From Gaoshiqia sediminis (lineage in GTDB: Bacteria > Bacteroidota > Bacteroidia > Bacteroidales > Prolixibacteraceae): a stretch of 64,000 nt of DNA. Numbering within the stretch: the first letter of the stretch is position 1; each line of letters begins with the position of its first letter. Location: contig NZ_JAPAAF010000015.1 of the NCBI RefSeq assembly GCF_025907915.1, positions 1 through 64,000 of the forward strand. Reading direction: 5' to 3'. The position numbers and the translations under genes are program-made. Of this stretch, positions 18,549 through 26,390 are shown in pieces. Below the pieces are notes generated by a model. It saw only the letters and a list, made by a program, of their open reading frames with translations, did not search any database and was not told where the DNA came from.

Positions 18549-18676
18549 AAGCTGTCCAAAAAGTAGAGGGGTCCCCGGGAGCTGTCATCCTGAATTTATT
18601 TCAGGATCTCAATCAACCGGGGACAGATCCCGAAATAAATTCGGGATGACTTGTACCTTAACTTTTTGGACAGCTT
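18549..18676. repeat. 128-bp nested inverted repeat (MITE-like)
   Basis: The outer arms AAGCTGTCCAAAAAGT (18549..18564) and ACTTTTTGGACAGCTT (18661..18676) are perfectly complementary over 16 bases. Inside, GTCATCCTGAATT... (18584..18609) faces a 26-base complementary arm at 18625..18650 with two mismatches, and GTCCCCGG faces CCGGGGAC. The whole element can fold into one long hairpin and contains no ORF. Confidence 0.85.
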
Positions 18677-18766
18677 CTTTTTTGATTTCTGTCAGTTGGC
18701 AGGCTGCCTGATTTTCTTATTTTTACGGGCTTCAATCAAAAACTTACAAATACTGATCATTTTATT

Positions 18767-20170
18767 ATGGATGCGATTAAAAAGACGTTAAAAGATTCGG
18801 CAGCCATCCGGTGGCTTGTTTTGGTGATTATCTCTATGTTCATGTTCGGAACTTACTGGTTTCAGGATTTCATGTCGGGGCTGAAAGGCCTGATGATGTC
18901 GGAGCTGGGGATCAACAGTAGCCAGTTTGGCTTGATTATCAGTTCCACCACCTGGGCCAACATGGTTGGGATGATCATGGTGGGCGGCATTATCCTGGAC
19001 AAATGGGGAATCCGCGTGGCCGGGGTAGTTTTTGGGATTGTGGCTTCGCTGGGCGCATCCATCACGGCAATGGCCACCTACGGCGTTTTTGGCGATGATC
19101 CCGGTACAATGATGAAGTTTATGATGGCCGGGCGTATGTTGTTCGGGATTGGACTGGAGTCGATTTGTGTGATTGTGACCCGCACCACTGTAAAGTGGTT
19201 TAAAGGATATGAGCTGGCGCTGGCCATGGCCATTAACGTGGCTTTCGGGCGTTTTGGTACCGCGTTCGGAACCGCTTTCTCGGTTGAGATCGGTGGCGGG
19301 CATGTGGCCCCGGCCGTTGCTTTTGCCGCCTCGCTGATCGGTTTCGGTTTTATTCTCTTCCTGGCTTACCTGATTTTCGACATTCGCCTGGACAAGCAGG
19401 TGAATGCCAATAAAAAAGAAGGTGGTGAGCCCGAGGAGGATTTCAAGTTCAGCGATTTGGTAAAACTGGCCACCAACAAAGGGTTTATCTACATCACCTT
19501 GCTGTGTGTGGCTTTCTATTCGGCGGTATTTCCCTTCATTCAGTATGCACCCGACTTGCTGGTGAATAAGTTTGGGTTCACCTACCAGTTGCCCGATTTG
19601 TCGTCGATGACTTTATTTGAAAAGATTGGCGCCATATTCCACAACGGCCCCAAAGTTACCGGATTGATTCCGCTGGGAACCATCTTGTTCACGCCCATTT
19701 TCGGTTCTATTGTCGATAAAAAAGGTAAAGCTGCTTCGCTGATGATCCTGGGGGCTTTCCTGCTGATTTTTGCCCACGTTTCGCTCTCGCTTTTCAACAG
19801 TGTTACGCTGGGCTATCTCGGACTGGTTTCGCTGGGAGTTGCTTTTGCCCTGGTGCCTGCCGCCATGTGGCCTTCGGTAGCTAAAATAGTGGCCGAAAAC
19901 CGATTGGGAACAGCTTATTCATCGATGTTCACCATTCAAAACTGGGGGCTCGGCCTTTTCTTTTGGGGGATTGGCGCCCTGCTCGACTTCGTGAACCGCG
20001 CTGACCTGGCTGCTATCAAAGCCGGAGAAAAAATGTACGATTATACCATCCCCATCCTGACGTTGGTCATTTGCGGGGTGATTTCGATTTTCCTGGCCTT
20101 TATGCTGTTGCGTGCCGACAAGCAAAATAAGTATGGCTTGGAGCTGCCATCCGGCGTTGAGGCGAAGTAA
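18767..20170 (+). CDS. MFS transporter
   Basis: The 467-residue protein has about 12 membrane helices. It has MFS loop motifs such as GGIILDKWGIRVAG after helix 2 and FGSIVDKKGKAAS after helix 7, and a TRTTVKWFKGYELALAMA segment between helices 4 and 5. The fold is clear. The substrate is not: related carriers are annotated as nitrate/nitrite, sugar-phosphate or organic-anion transporters. It is followed by a strong terminator. A 128-bp inverted repeat separates it from the preceding gene. Confidence 0.85.
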   Translation: MDAIKKTLKDSAAIRWLVLVIISMFMFGTYWFQDFMSGLKGLMMSELGINSSQFGLIISSTTWANMVGMIMVGGIILDKWGIRVAGVVFGIVASLGASITAMATYGVFGDDPGTMMKFMMAGRMLFGIGLESICVIVTRTTVKWFKGYELALAMAINVAFGRFGTAFGTAFSVEIGGGHVAPAVAFAASLIGFGFILFLAYLIFDIRLDKQVNANKKEGGEPEEDFKFSDLVKLATNKGFIYITLLCVAFYSAVFPFIQYAPDLLVNKFGFTYQLPDLSSMTLFEKIGAIFHNGPKVTGLIPLGTILFTPIFGSIVDKKGKAASLMILGAFLLIFAHVSLSLFNSVTLGYLGLVSLGVAFALVPAAMWPSVAKIVAENRLGTAYSSMFTIQNWGLGLFFWGIGALLDFVNRADLAAIKAGEKMYDYTIPILTLVICGVISIFLAFMLLRADKQNKYGLELPSGVEAK

Positions 20171-20203
20171 CTCAAAAAAGAAAAAATATTCTGGAATGAA
20201 ACC

Positions 20204-20237
20204 GGCCCCGCATTTACTCTGGATGCGGGGCTTTTTG
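20204..20237 (+). terminator. Rho-independent terminator
   Basis: CCCCGCAT and ATGCGGGG form the stem, followed by CTTTTTG, 35 bases after the MFS stop codon. Confidence 0.85.
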
Positions 20238-20328
20238 TTTCGGCTGACGAATGTCAGAACAAGTTGGGGGGTAAAATTGTATTTTTAGGGAATTCTGACG
20301 GAATAATCATTCATAAAATAAAAACGTA

Positions 20329-21795
20329 ATGAGCAACGAAATTTGTAACTTGGAACCACAAGCGCTGTGGGAAAACTTTTATCAGCTGACGCGAATCCCA
20401 CGTCCGTCGAAACATGAAGAACGGATTCAGGACTTTATCTACCAGTTTGGAAAAGGACTTGGGTTGGAAACCATCAAAGATGAGGCTGGAAATATTATCA
20501 TCCGCAAACCGGCCACGCCCGGAATGGAGAACCGGAAAGGGGTGATTTTGCAAGGTCACCTGGACATGGTACCGCAGAAAAACAGCGACAAAACGCACGA
20601 CTTTGCGAACGACCCGATTGAAGCTTTTGTGGATGGCGAATGGGTAACCGCCAACGGAACCACGCTGGGCGCCGACAACGGCATTGGCGTGGCGGCCGCC
20701 ATGACGGTGCTGGCTTCGAAGGACCTGGTGCATGGCCCGGTTGAAGCGTTGTTTACCGCCACCGAAGAAACCGGTATGGATGGGGCCGAAGGCCTGAAAG
20801 CCGGTGTGTTGCAGGGCGAAATTCTGCTCAATACCGACTCTGAAGATGAAGGCGAACTGTATGTGGGGTGCGCTGGCGGAGAAGATGCCAATGTGAAATT
20901 CACCTATTCCGAGGTTGCTGTTCCGGCCGGTTCAACGGCCTTTAAACTGGATATTACCGGATTGAAAGGCGGCCACTCGGGCATGGATATCATTTTGCAG
21001 CGCGGCAACGCCAACAAGGTGTTTTTCCGGTTGCTGGATGAAGCCCACCGCAAAACCGGAGTCCGGCTGGCAGCTATCGACGGCGGCAGTTTGCGTAACG
21101 CCATTCCGCGCGAGGCATTTGGCGTGATCACTGTTGCTGCTGAAAACGTAGCTGCCCTGAAAAGTGCGCTGGAAGCAGAATTTGCCTTGGTGAAAAAAGA
21201 ATTGTTGGCTACCGAACCCGATATGAAAATGGTACTGGTTGAAACCGAAATGCCTGCTGTCTTGATCGATGAAACTACCCAGGTGAACCTCTCCAAAGGG
21301 GTGATGGCTTGTCCTAATGGTGTCATCCGCATGAGCGATAGCATGCCGGGGCTGGTGGAAACCTCCTCCAACCTGGCCATTGTAAAGTCGGACCCGGCTA
21401 CCAAAACCGTTACCTTGGCTAGCCTGATGCGCAGTTCGGTGGATTCGGTCAAAGAAGAGCTGGCCCGCCGGATTGAAGCCGTGTTTACCCTGGCTGGCGC
21501 CCAGGTGAAAATGACCGGCGCCTACCCGGGCTGGAAACCCAACATGGATTCGCCTATCCTGAAAACCATGCAGTCGGTTTATCACGAAAAGTATGGCAAA
21601 GTTCCCGAAATAAAAGCGATCCATGCCGGGTTGGAATGCGGCATCCTGGGCGGCACCTACCCGCATTGGGACATGATCTCGTTTGGCCCCACCATCCGCT
21701 TCCCGCACTCACCCGACGAAAAAGTGAACATTGCCACCGTCGGCAAATTCTGGAACTTCCTGGTGGAAACCCTGAAAAACATCCCCGCGAAATAA
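20329..21795 (+). CDS. pepD: Aminoacyl-histidine dipeptidase (M20 family)
   Basis: This 488-residue metallopeptidase hydrolyses Xaa-His dipeptides such as carnosine. Metal-site motifs are LQGHLDMVPQK near residue 77, LGADNGIGVAAAM near 112, the catalytic TEETGMDGAEGL near 145 and NTDSEDEGELYVG near 168. The late His in SFGPTIRFPHSPDEKV completes the site. Length and order match the bacterial PepD/PepV-like family. The product is cytosolic with no signal peptide. A terminator follows directly. It may use peptides brought in by the POT transporter upstream, but that is only inferred. Confidence 0.95.
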   Translation: MSNEICNLEPQALWENFYQLTRIPRPSKHEERIQDFIYQFGKGLGLETIKDEAGNIIIRKPATPGMENRKGVILQGHLDMVPQKNSDKTHDFANDPIEAFVDGEWVTANGTTLGADNGIGVAAAMTVLASKDLVHGPVEALFTATEETGMDGAEGLKAGVLQGEILLNTDSEDEGELYVGCAGGEDANVKFTYSEVAVPAGSTAFKLDITGLKGGHSGMDIILQRGNANKVFFRLLDEAHRKTGVRLAAIDGGSLRNAIPREAFGVITVAAENVAALKSALEAEFALVKKELLATEPDMKMVLVETEMPAVLIDETTQVNLSKGVMACPNGVIRMSDSMPGLVETSSNLAIVKSDPATKTVTLASLMRSSVDSVKEELARRIEAVFTLAGAQVKMTGAYPGWKPNMDSPILKTMQSVYHEKYGKVPEIKAIHAGLECGILGGTYPHWDMISFGPTIRFPHSPDEKVNIATVGKFWNFLVETLKNIPAK

Positions 21796-21798
21796 ACC

Positions 21799-21839
21799 GG
21801 TAGAGGGCTTCTCTGAATGAGGGGCCCTCTACCATTTTT
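21799..21839 (+). terminator. Rho-independent terminator
   Basis: GGTAGAGGGC (21799..21808) and GCCCTCTACC (21824..21833) form a perfect 10-bp stem followed by ATTTTT, three bases after the pepD stop codon. Confidence 0.9.
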
Positions 21840-21878
21840 AACGCCTCCGGCATCTTCGGGCACGATTGGTCTTCTTCC

Positions 21879-21996
21879 AAACCCGGAAGGTTTACATGTT
21901 TTATAGAATTAGGGTACCCCGCAAAGGTGCGACCCATCCGGGGTCGAATCGATCTCAATTATCACCTCTTCCTATAAACATGGGATGCCTGCGGCA
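21879..21996. repeat. 120-bp palindromic repeat, copy 1 (RAYT flank)
   Basis: First of three same-orientation copies. The unit has nested inverted arms: CCGGAGG/CCTCCGG at the ends, CATGTTTATAG/CTATAAACATG inside them, and a GACCCCATCCGGGGTC-type palindrome near the middle. This copy is slightly diverged (CCGGAAGG, CTGCGGC). It lies just beyond the 3' end of the transposase at 22014..22478. Confidence 0.85.
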
Positions 21997-22013
21997 CTAA
22001 AAAAGATAAATAA

Positions 22014-22478
22014 TTAATCATCAATCCATTCAAATAAATATTCATCCTTAAATTCAATTTCAAACGCCTTCAAAAATGCCAGATATTCTTCTTTAAAAGT
22101 CTTTTTTCGGTGGTGGTCCTTCTGTCGGTCAATATACTGGATGACATCGGTTAATTGTGAATGGCCATATGAGAAAGCCCCAAACCCTTCCTGCCATTTG
22201 AATTGGTGGTTCGTAAATCGCTTTTCTTTAATGAAAGTATTGGACGATTTTTTTATTTCACGCACCAGATCAGACAGGCAACAGGTTGGCTTCATGCCTA
22301 TGAAGAAATGAATATGATTGGATGTGCCATTGATTGCAAGCATTTTCTGCCCTTTGTTTTGGGTGATTCCGCTTATGTATTTGTAGAGTTCTTCTTCCCA
22401 ACCGGGATGGATGAGGGCATTGCGATTTTGCACGGCAAAAACTACCTGAATGTAAATTTGCGAGAATGTGTCAGCCAT
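22014..22478 (-). CDS. REP-associated tyrosine transposase (Y1/HUH, IS200-like)
   Basis: The 154-residue protein begins MADTFSQIYIQVVFAVQNRN, a typical start for IS200/RAYT-like transposases. It has the HUH metal motif as NHIHFFIG, and downstream the segment DVIQYIDRQKDHHRKKTF carries the Y/Q-containing helix. Such enzymes nick and rejoin single-stranded DNA at hairpins. The longer frame to 22589 reads through the flanking repeat and is not used. Copies 1 and 2 of a 120-bp palindromic repeat bracket the gene closely, with copy 3 just outside, as expected of a domesticated RAYT mobilising its own repeats. Confidence 0.88.
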   Translation of the reverse strand: MADTFSQIYIQVVFAVQNRNALIHPGWEEELYKYISGITQNKGQKMLAINGTSNHIHFFIGMKPTCCLSDLVREIKKSSNTFIKEKRFTNHQFKWQEGFGAFSYGHSQLTDVIQYIDRQKDHHRKKTFKEEYLAFLKAFEIEFKDEYLFEWIDD

Positions 22479-22509
22479 ATGGTTTGGTTTTAGGTCGCTT
22501 TCATTCATT

Positions 22510-22629
22510 AAACCCGGAGGGTTTACATGTTTATAGAATCGGCTCATGCAGCAAAGATGCGACCCCATCCGGGGTCGAATCGATCTCAATTATCACCTCT
22601 TCCTATAAACATGCGATGCCTCCGGCATC
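22510..22629. repeat. 120-bp palindromic repeat, copy 2
   Basis: It lies about 30 bases upstream of the transposase start and is near-identical to copy 3. The outer arms (CCGGAGG/CCTCCGG) and the 11-bp inner arms are intact. Confidence 0.88.
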
Positions 22630-22686
22630 AATCATATCTGGTCCAACCGCCTCCAGCTTTCGATATATCCTGAATAGCGGGGTTAC

Positions 22687-22806
22687 AAACCCGGAGGGTT
22701 TGGATGTTTATAGAATTGGCGCATGCAGCAAAGGTGCGACCCCGTCCGGGGTCGAATATCGCTCAGACATCCTTTCTTTCTATAAGCATAGGATGCCTCC
22801 GGCATC
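22687..22806. repeat. 120-bp palindromic repeat, copy 3
   Basis: Same unit and orientation as copy 2, separated from it by 57 bases. The inner arm carries one change (GGATGTTTATAG). From 22807 to 23005 I see no gene or clear element. Confidence 0.85.
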
Positions 22807-23005
22807 AATTTGCCTGGCTGCCTGACTGGATCAATCGGGAGCCTTTCGCTCACCCTCCGGCGCCCCCCAACGCTGTCGCCGGGTTGTAATTGGTTCCTTA
22901 CCCACTCCGGCAAACGTTTGCTTTTTCAAAGCAAGACACGGGGGCACAGTACTATGCTAGTGGAGAAATGGTTGTTTTGATTTTTAACGTGGCCACGACG
23001 GTTTT

Positions 23006-23695
23006 TTACTTATTCATAATAACTGGAGTCAATTCTTGTTTAATCGCCTCGTAGTCTGATTGCTCTAATAAGCCTAAGTCTAGTAAGTCCTTGGATTCTT
23101 TTAATTTAGCAATGGCTTCTTCTCGTGTTAAAGGAGCATGCAAATTTTTAATTTCACCAGCCAATACAGATTTCTCAAAATCCACAACCGACATATATTT
23201 ATTAATTCCAAATGCCCTACCATTAGGTTCTCCTAAAAGTATTGTTAGGGCAAGAGGCTTCTTTTTACTTCCTTTATGGCTCACTTTCATTTCTGAAATT
23301 ACCACTAATTCGCCTTGCATAGCGCCACTTGCATTCTCCGGGGCTTCGCCGGCCATTGCATTCACTATGCTTCCAACCCCAGCAGGTCTTCCCATTATTA
23401 AAGTAGTAAAACTATTTTGAGTTCTTGAACGGGCTTTTGCAGCACCTACTGTATTTGCAGCACCAATTGCAGTTGTTGAAGTAATACTTCCAGAAGGCAT
23501 TCCAATAACAAGAGTATCGCCGAGTTCTAAAACAGAGCCGTCAGCAGCTATATATTTTAGAATTTGTGTATTGTTTTTAATATTTTCAAATACTGATGAA
23601 TTTTGGCAATCCTCAAATGTCAATTCATTTAACTGGTCTTGAGCATACGAATTAATAGTAATGAGGGCAATGGTCATAAAAATTAATTTTTTCAT
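23006..23695 (-). CDS. Secreted protein of unknown function with C-terminal SHOCT-like helix pair
   Basis: From ATG 23695 the 229-residue product has a short signal peptide (KKLIFMTIALITINSYAQ). A middle region rich in Gly/Ala (MPSGSITSTTAIGAANTVGAA) follows. The C-terminal pattern TREEAIAKLKESKDLLDLGLL, then a segment ending DYEAIKQEL, resembles SHOCT domains, which are short C-terminal modules for oligomerisation or binding. The gene is clearly richer in A/T than the core genes around it and lies between repeat arrays, so recent transfer is possible. No enzymatic motif is seen. Confidence 0.72.
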   Translation of the reverse strand: MKKLIFMTIALITINSYAQDQLNELTFEDCQNSSVFENIKNNTQILKYIAADGSVLELGDTLVIGMPSGSITSTTAIGAANTVGAAKARSRTQNSFTTLIMGRPAGVGSIVNAMAGEAPENASGAMQGELVVISEMKVSHKGSKKKPLALTILLGEPNGRAFGINKYMSVVDFEKSVLAGEIKNLHAPLTREEAIAKLKESKDLLDLGLLEQSDYEAIKQELTPVIMNK

Positions 23696-23899
23696 GTGTA
23701 AGTTTGTTATGGTTATTAAATTATAAGTATTTGTCAAAATGCGTTGTAGCGGCTATATGTCGTTAATAGATAAATACATTTCTTATTTGTCGCCAGAGTA
23801 ATGAAATATATTCCTTGAACTGATTCCTGTGCCCGCTATTGGCTCTTTTTCACTCCCTAAGATACTGGTTTTTGAGGGCGAACAGATGATCTATTTTTT

Positions 23900-24185
23900 A
23901 ATTGACGTCTTTTTTCGATCCGGCACCTCCGCACTATCATCTGGCGCCTCGGCAAGTTCTTCTGGCTCCTCCAGACTGACTCCATGTCAGTCAGCGAGTT
24001 TGTCTGGCTCTTTCGGACTGACTTCTTGGCATTCGCCGACTTCGTCTGGCGCCACGGCGAGTTCGTCTGGCTGCTCGGCGGCATCGTCTGGCGGGTAGCT
24101 GAGTTCGTCTGGCGACTGAGCGGCATCGTCTGGCGATTGGGCGGGTTCGTCTGGCTACGGGGCGTCATTCTCCGGTTGATGGGCG
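23900..24185 (-). pseudogene. Eroded Pro/Asp/Glu-repeat coding tract
   Basis: The DNA contains about ten spaced copies of GTCTGGC/TCTGGCG at 12-18 base intervals. Read on the minus strand in one frame it gives PDE/PDD units such as PDDAAQSPDEL and PDDAAEQPDEL. That frame is broken by a TAG near 24160 and a TGA near 23985 before a final TAG. The other two frames are open (a 132-residue basic frame on the minus strand, a Trp-rich frame on the plus strand) but look like chance readings of the repeat. I read this as a degenerate acidic repeat gene. Outside the tract, 23738..24495 holds only the hairpin listed next. Confidence 0.45.
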
Positions 24186-24261
24186 GCCTGTTCAAGGCAA
24201 CCGGCAACCCGGTTTTGCCCCGGTTCCCCTTGCGGTCCTGCTTTTGCATCGACAAAGCTCT

Positions 24262-24295
24262 TATTCACCTGGTGACTGAAGTCACCAGGTGAATA
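24262..24295. repeat. Perfect 16-bp inverted repeat
   Basis: TATTCACCTGGTGACT (24262..24277) and its exact complement (24280..24295) are separated by GA. It could act as a terminator between the eroded repeat tract and the kinase gene, but no good T run follows at once. Confidence 0.85.
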
Positions 24296-24495
24296 CCCAC
24301 TCATTTTTCGTTCTTAACTTTCCGTAAACAAGAAATTCCAACTTGCAACAGCGAACCCCTGGCTGCCGCTTCGTTCAAATCAGGGGTCGGGCAGGGGCGA
24401 CATGGAGTCACCGGTTCAGGATCAACTGTTCTTTTAACTTCTTTAATTCTCCCCATTTTTCCCTAGCTTTGATATCCATTAACCATTCCGCAGTT

Positions 24496-25449
24496 ATGCT
24501 CCTGAAAATTGCCATCGTGATATCCATGTTGTTCCAGTTGGGGGCAACCGTGCTGGCGGTCAGTTTGGTGCGCCGCACCCGCTTCAACATCACCTGGGTG
24601 CTTATTTCGCTTGGGCTGGTGCTGATGGCCGTCAGGCGCCTGTTCGACTTTTCGGTGCACTTTTGGGACAGCCGCCTGTTCACCCAAACCGACCTGAACA
24701 GCTGGATTGGCGTGCTGATTTCCATCCTCATGTTCGTGGGCGTGGTTTTTATCCGGCAACTATTTACACTGCAAGAGCGGATCGATCAGCTGAAACGGGA
24801 AAACGAAAGCAAGGTGCTCTCGGCGGTGATGCAGGCCGAAGAAAAGGCGCGCCGCACCTTTGCCGCCGACCTGCACGATGGCCTGGGGCCGCTGCTTTCG
24901 TCGGTGAAAATGTACCTGAGCGCCATTGATGCGGACACGCTGGACGTCAAAAACCGGGAAATCATCGGGCGTTCGTGCCGGGTAACCGACGAGGCCATCG
25001 CTTCGCTGAAAGAGATCTCGAACAACCTTAGCCCTCATGTGCTGCAAAATTACGGGTTGGTCAAGGCAATTGCGGCCATGAGTGATCAGCTGACGGCCAG
25101 TCACGGTATCGCGGTTGAGCTGATCACGAAGAAGGAAGCTGAGCGGTGGGAGGAAGAACTGGAAATCAGCTTGTACCGGATTGTTTCGGAGTTGCTGGCC
25201 AATAGCGTGAAACATGCCCGTCCAAACCACATTCGGATTGAAATTGATCAGCCTGGACCTGATTTGCGGTTGTTCTACTCGGATGACGGCTGTGGCTTCG
25301 ACATGGATAGTCACGATGAAGCAAGCCTGCCTCGCGGTATGGGACTGGAGAATATTTTTTCGCGGGTGAAGTCGTTAAACGGCAACTATCAGCTGCGCAC
25401 AGCTCCCGGTGAAGGTTTTTCCATTCAACTCATATTCCCGCTGAAATGA
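24496..25449 (+). CDS. Sensor histidine kinase, NarL-type (HisKA_3)
   Basis: From ATG 24496 the 317-residue protein has three membrane helices (about residues 4-24, 33-50 and 71-91), a short coiled coil and the HisKA_3 motif FAADLHDGLGP (His near 124). The HATPase boxes follow: SELLANSVKHA, DDGCGFD and GMGLENI. There is no sizeable extracytoplasmic sensor domain, so the signal is probably detected in or at the membrane. The stop codon overlaps the next gene's ATG (ATGA), giving tight coupling to its response regulator. A longer frame from 24343 lacks family similarity. Confidence 0.93.
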   Translation: MLLKIAIVISMLFQLGATVLAVSLVRRTRFNITWVLISLGLVLMAVRRLFDFSVHFWDSRLFTQTDLNSWIGVLISILMFVGVVFIRQLFTLQERIDQLKRENESKVLSAVMQAEEKARRTFAADLHDGLGPLLSSVKMYLSAIDADTLDVKNREIIGRSCRVTDEAIASLKEISNNLSPHVLQNYGLVKAIAAMSDQLTASHGIAVELITKKEAERWEEELEISLYRIVSELLANSVKHARPNHIRIEIDQPGPDLRLFYSDDGCGFDMDSHDEASLPRGMGLENIFSRVKSLNGNYQLRTAPGEGFSIQLIFPLK

Positions 25450-26090
25450 AAAAGCTATCCATCTACCTGGTTGACGACCATGCGCTGTTCCGCGAGGGGT
25501 TGAGGTTTCTGCTCTCGGGGCTCGACTTTGTCGGGGAGGTTTATGAGGCCGCAAATGGCCATGAGTTTCTCGAAGGGTTGAAACAACATTCGGTCGATTT
25601 GGCTTTGCTGGATATTGAAATGCCTGGCATGAACGGGATACAGGCCGCCCGGCTGGCCCGCGAAACCTGCCCCGGGTTGAAAATTATTACCCTCACCATG
25701 TATTCCGACGAAAATTATTGTGCCAGTATGGTGGAATCGGGCGCCAACGGCTTTTTGCTGAAAAATTCCGGCTTTGCGGAAGTGAAAAGAGCGATTGAAC
25801 AAGTGGCCACGGGAAATAACTACTTCTCGCAGGAAGTCCTTCAACGGTTGGTCAGGCAGATGTCTGCCGATAAGACAAAGAAAGTCGGCCATGAAATTAC
25901 CGGGCGCGAGGCCGAGGTATTGCAATACATTTGCCAGGGGCTGTCCAACGCCGTGATTTCGGAGAAACTGCAAATCAGCAAACGAACGGTTGACAAGCAC
26001 CGCGAAAACCTGCTGGAGAAAACCAGGTCGAAAAACGCGGTGGAGCTGGTGCTGTATGCCATCAGGAACGGATATTTTTCGGTACAATAA
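25446..26090 (+). CDS. Response regulator, NarL/LuxR family
   Basis: The 214-residue protein has a complete receiver: the acidic pair in YLVDDHALF, phosphoacceptor Asp56 in LLDIEMPGMNG, Thr in ITLTMYS and Lys in FLLKNSG. After a linker it has a GerE/LuxR helix-turn-helix (TGREAEVLQYICQGLSNAVI and KRTVDKHRENLLEK). It overlaps the kinase by four bases and is its obvious partner. Target genes are not evident; the next gene downstream is a restriction-modification system after a structured repeat. Confidence 0.95.
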   Translation: MKKLSIYLVDDHALFREGLRFLLSGLDFVGEVYEAANGHEFLEGLKQHSVDLALLDIEMPGMNGIQAARLARETCPGLKIITLTMYSDENYCASMVESGANGFLLKNSGFAEVKRAIEQVATGNNYFSQEVLQRLVRQMSADKTKKVGHEITGREAEVLQYICQGLSNAVISEKLQISKRTVDKHRENLLEKTRSKNAVELVLYAIRNGYFSVQ

Positions 26091-26135
26091 GATCAGCTTG
26101 TGTAGTTTTCCGGAAGAAAAGGAAGACCATATGTC

Positions 26136-26265
26136 CCGAACTCCTCCTCGTCTTAGCGAAGCGGTGACGAGGAGGAAGCTGGTGGTCGCTTTTAACGACA
26201 ACGGGAGGATGGGATCCAGCCAAGTTGAATGACTTTCCTGCACATCCGGATGAGCCGAGTATGTC
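26136..26265. repeat. Structured intergenic repeat, copy A
   Basis: CCTCCTCGTC and GACGAGGAGG form a 10-bp stem around GCGAAGC, followed by a GTCG/CGAC hairpin and the tail GTTGAATGACTTTCCTGCAC, then ATCCGGATGAGCCG. The block from GCGAAGCGGTGACGAGGAGG onward is nearly identical to 35030..35130, and the tail also matches 32880..32925. It lies just before the restriction-modification gene. Confidence 0.7.
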
Positions 26266-26390
26266 AGTAACTGATTTCACTATTTTGTGGATCAGTGTCT
26301 CCGGCCACTCCATGCCCAAAACAATTTATTGGGCAACTATACTGTTAATTTGACTTTTCTAATTACATTTAGGCTACCAAAAAACCTCCA

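Noticed and set aside
22479-22589. N-terminal extension of the 22-kb transposase
   Set aside because: The extra residues are encoded by the 120-bp repeat itself, and the family start is the ATG at 22478.
23857-24255. 132-codon basic frame over the TCTGGC repeat tract
   Set aside because: The product is a monotonous RQT/SQT repeat arising from reading the DNA repeat in a secondary frame; another frame gives the more protein-like PDE/PDD pattern but is interrupted by stops.
24343-24495. Upstream extension of the NarL-type kinase
   Set aside because: The 51 extra residues have no family character, and the ATG at 24496 begins directly with the first membrane helix.
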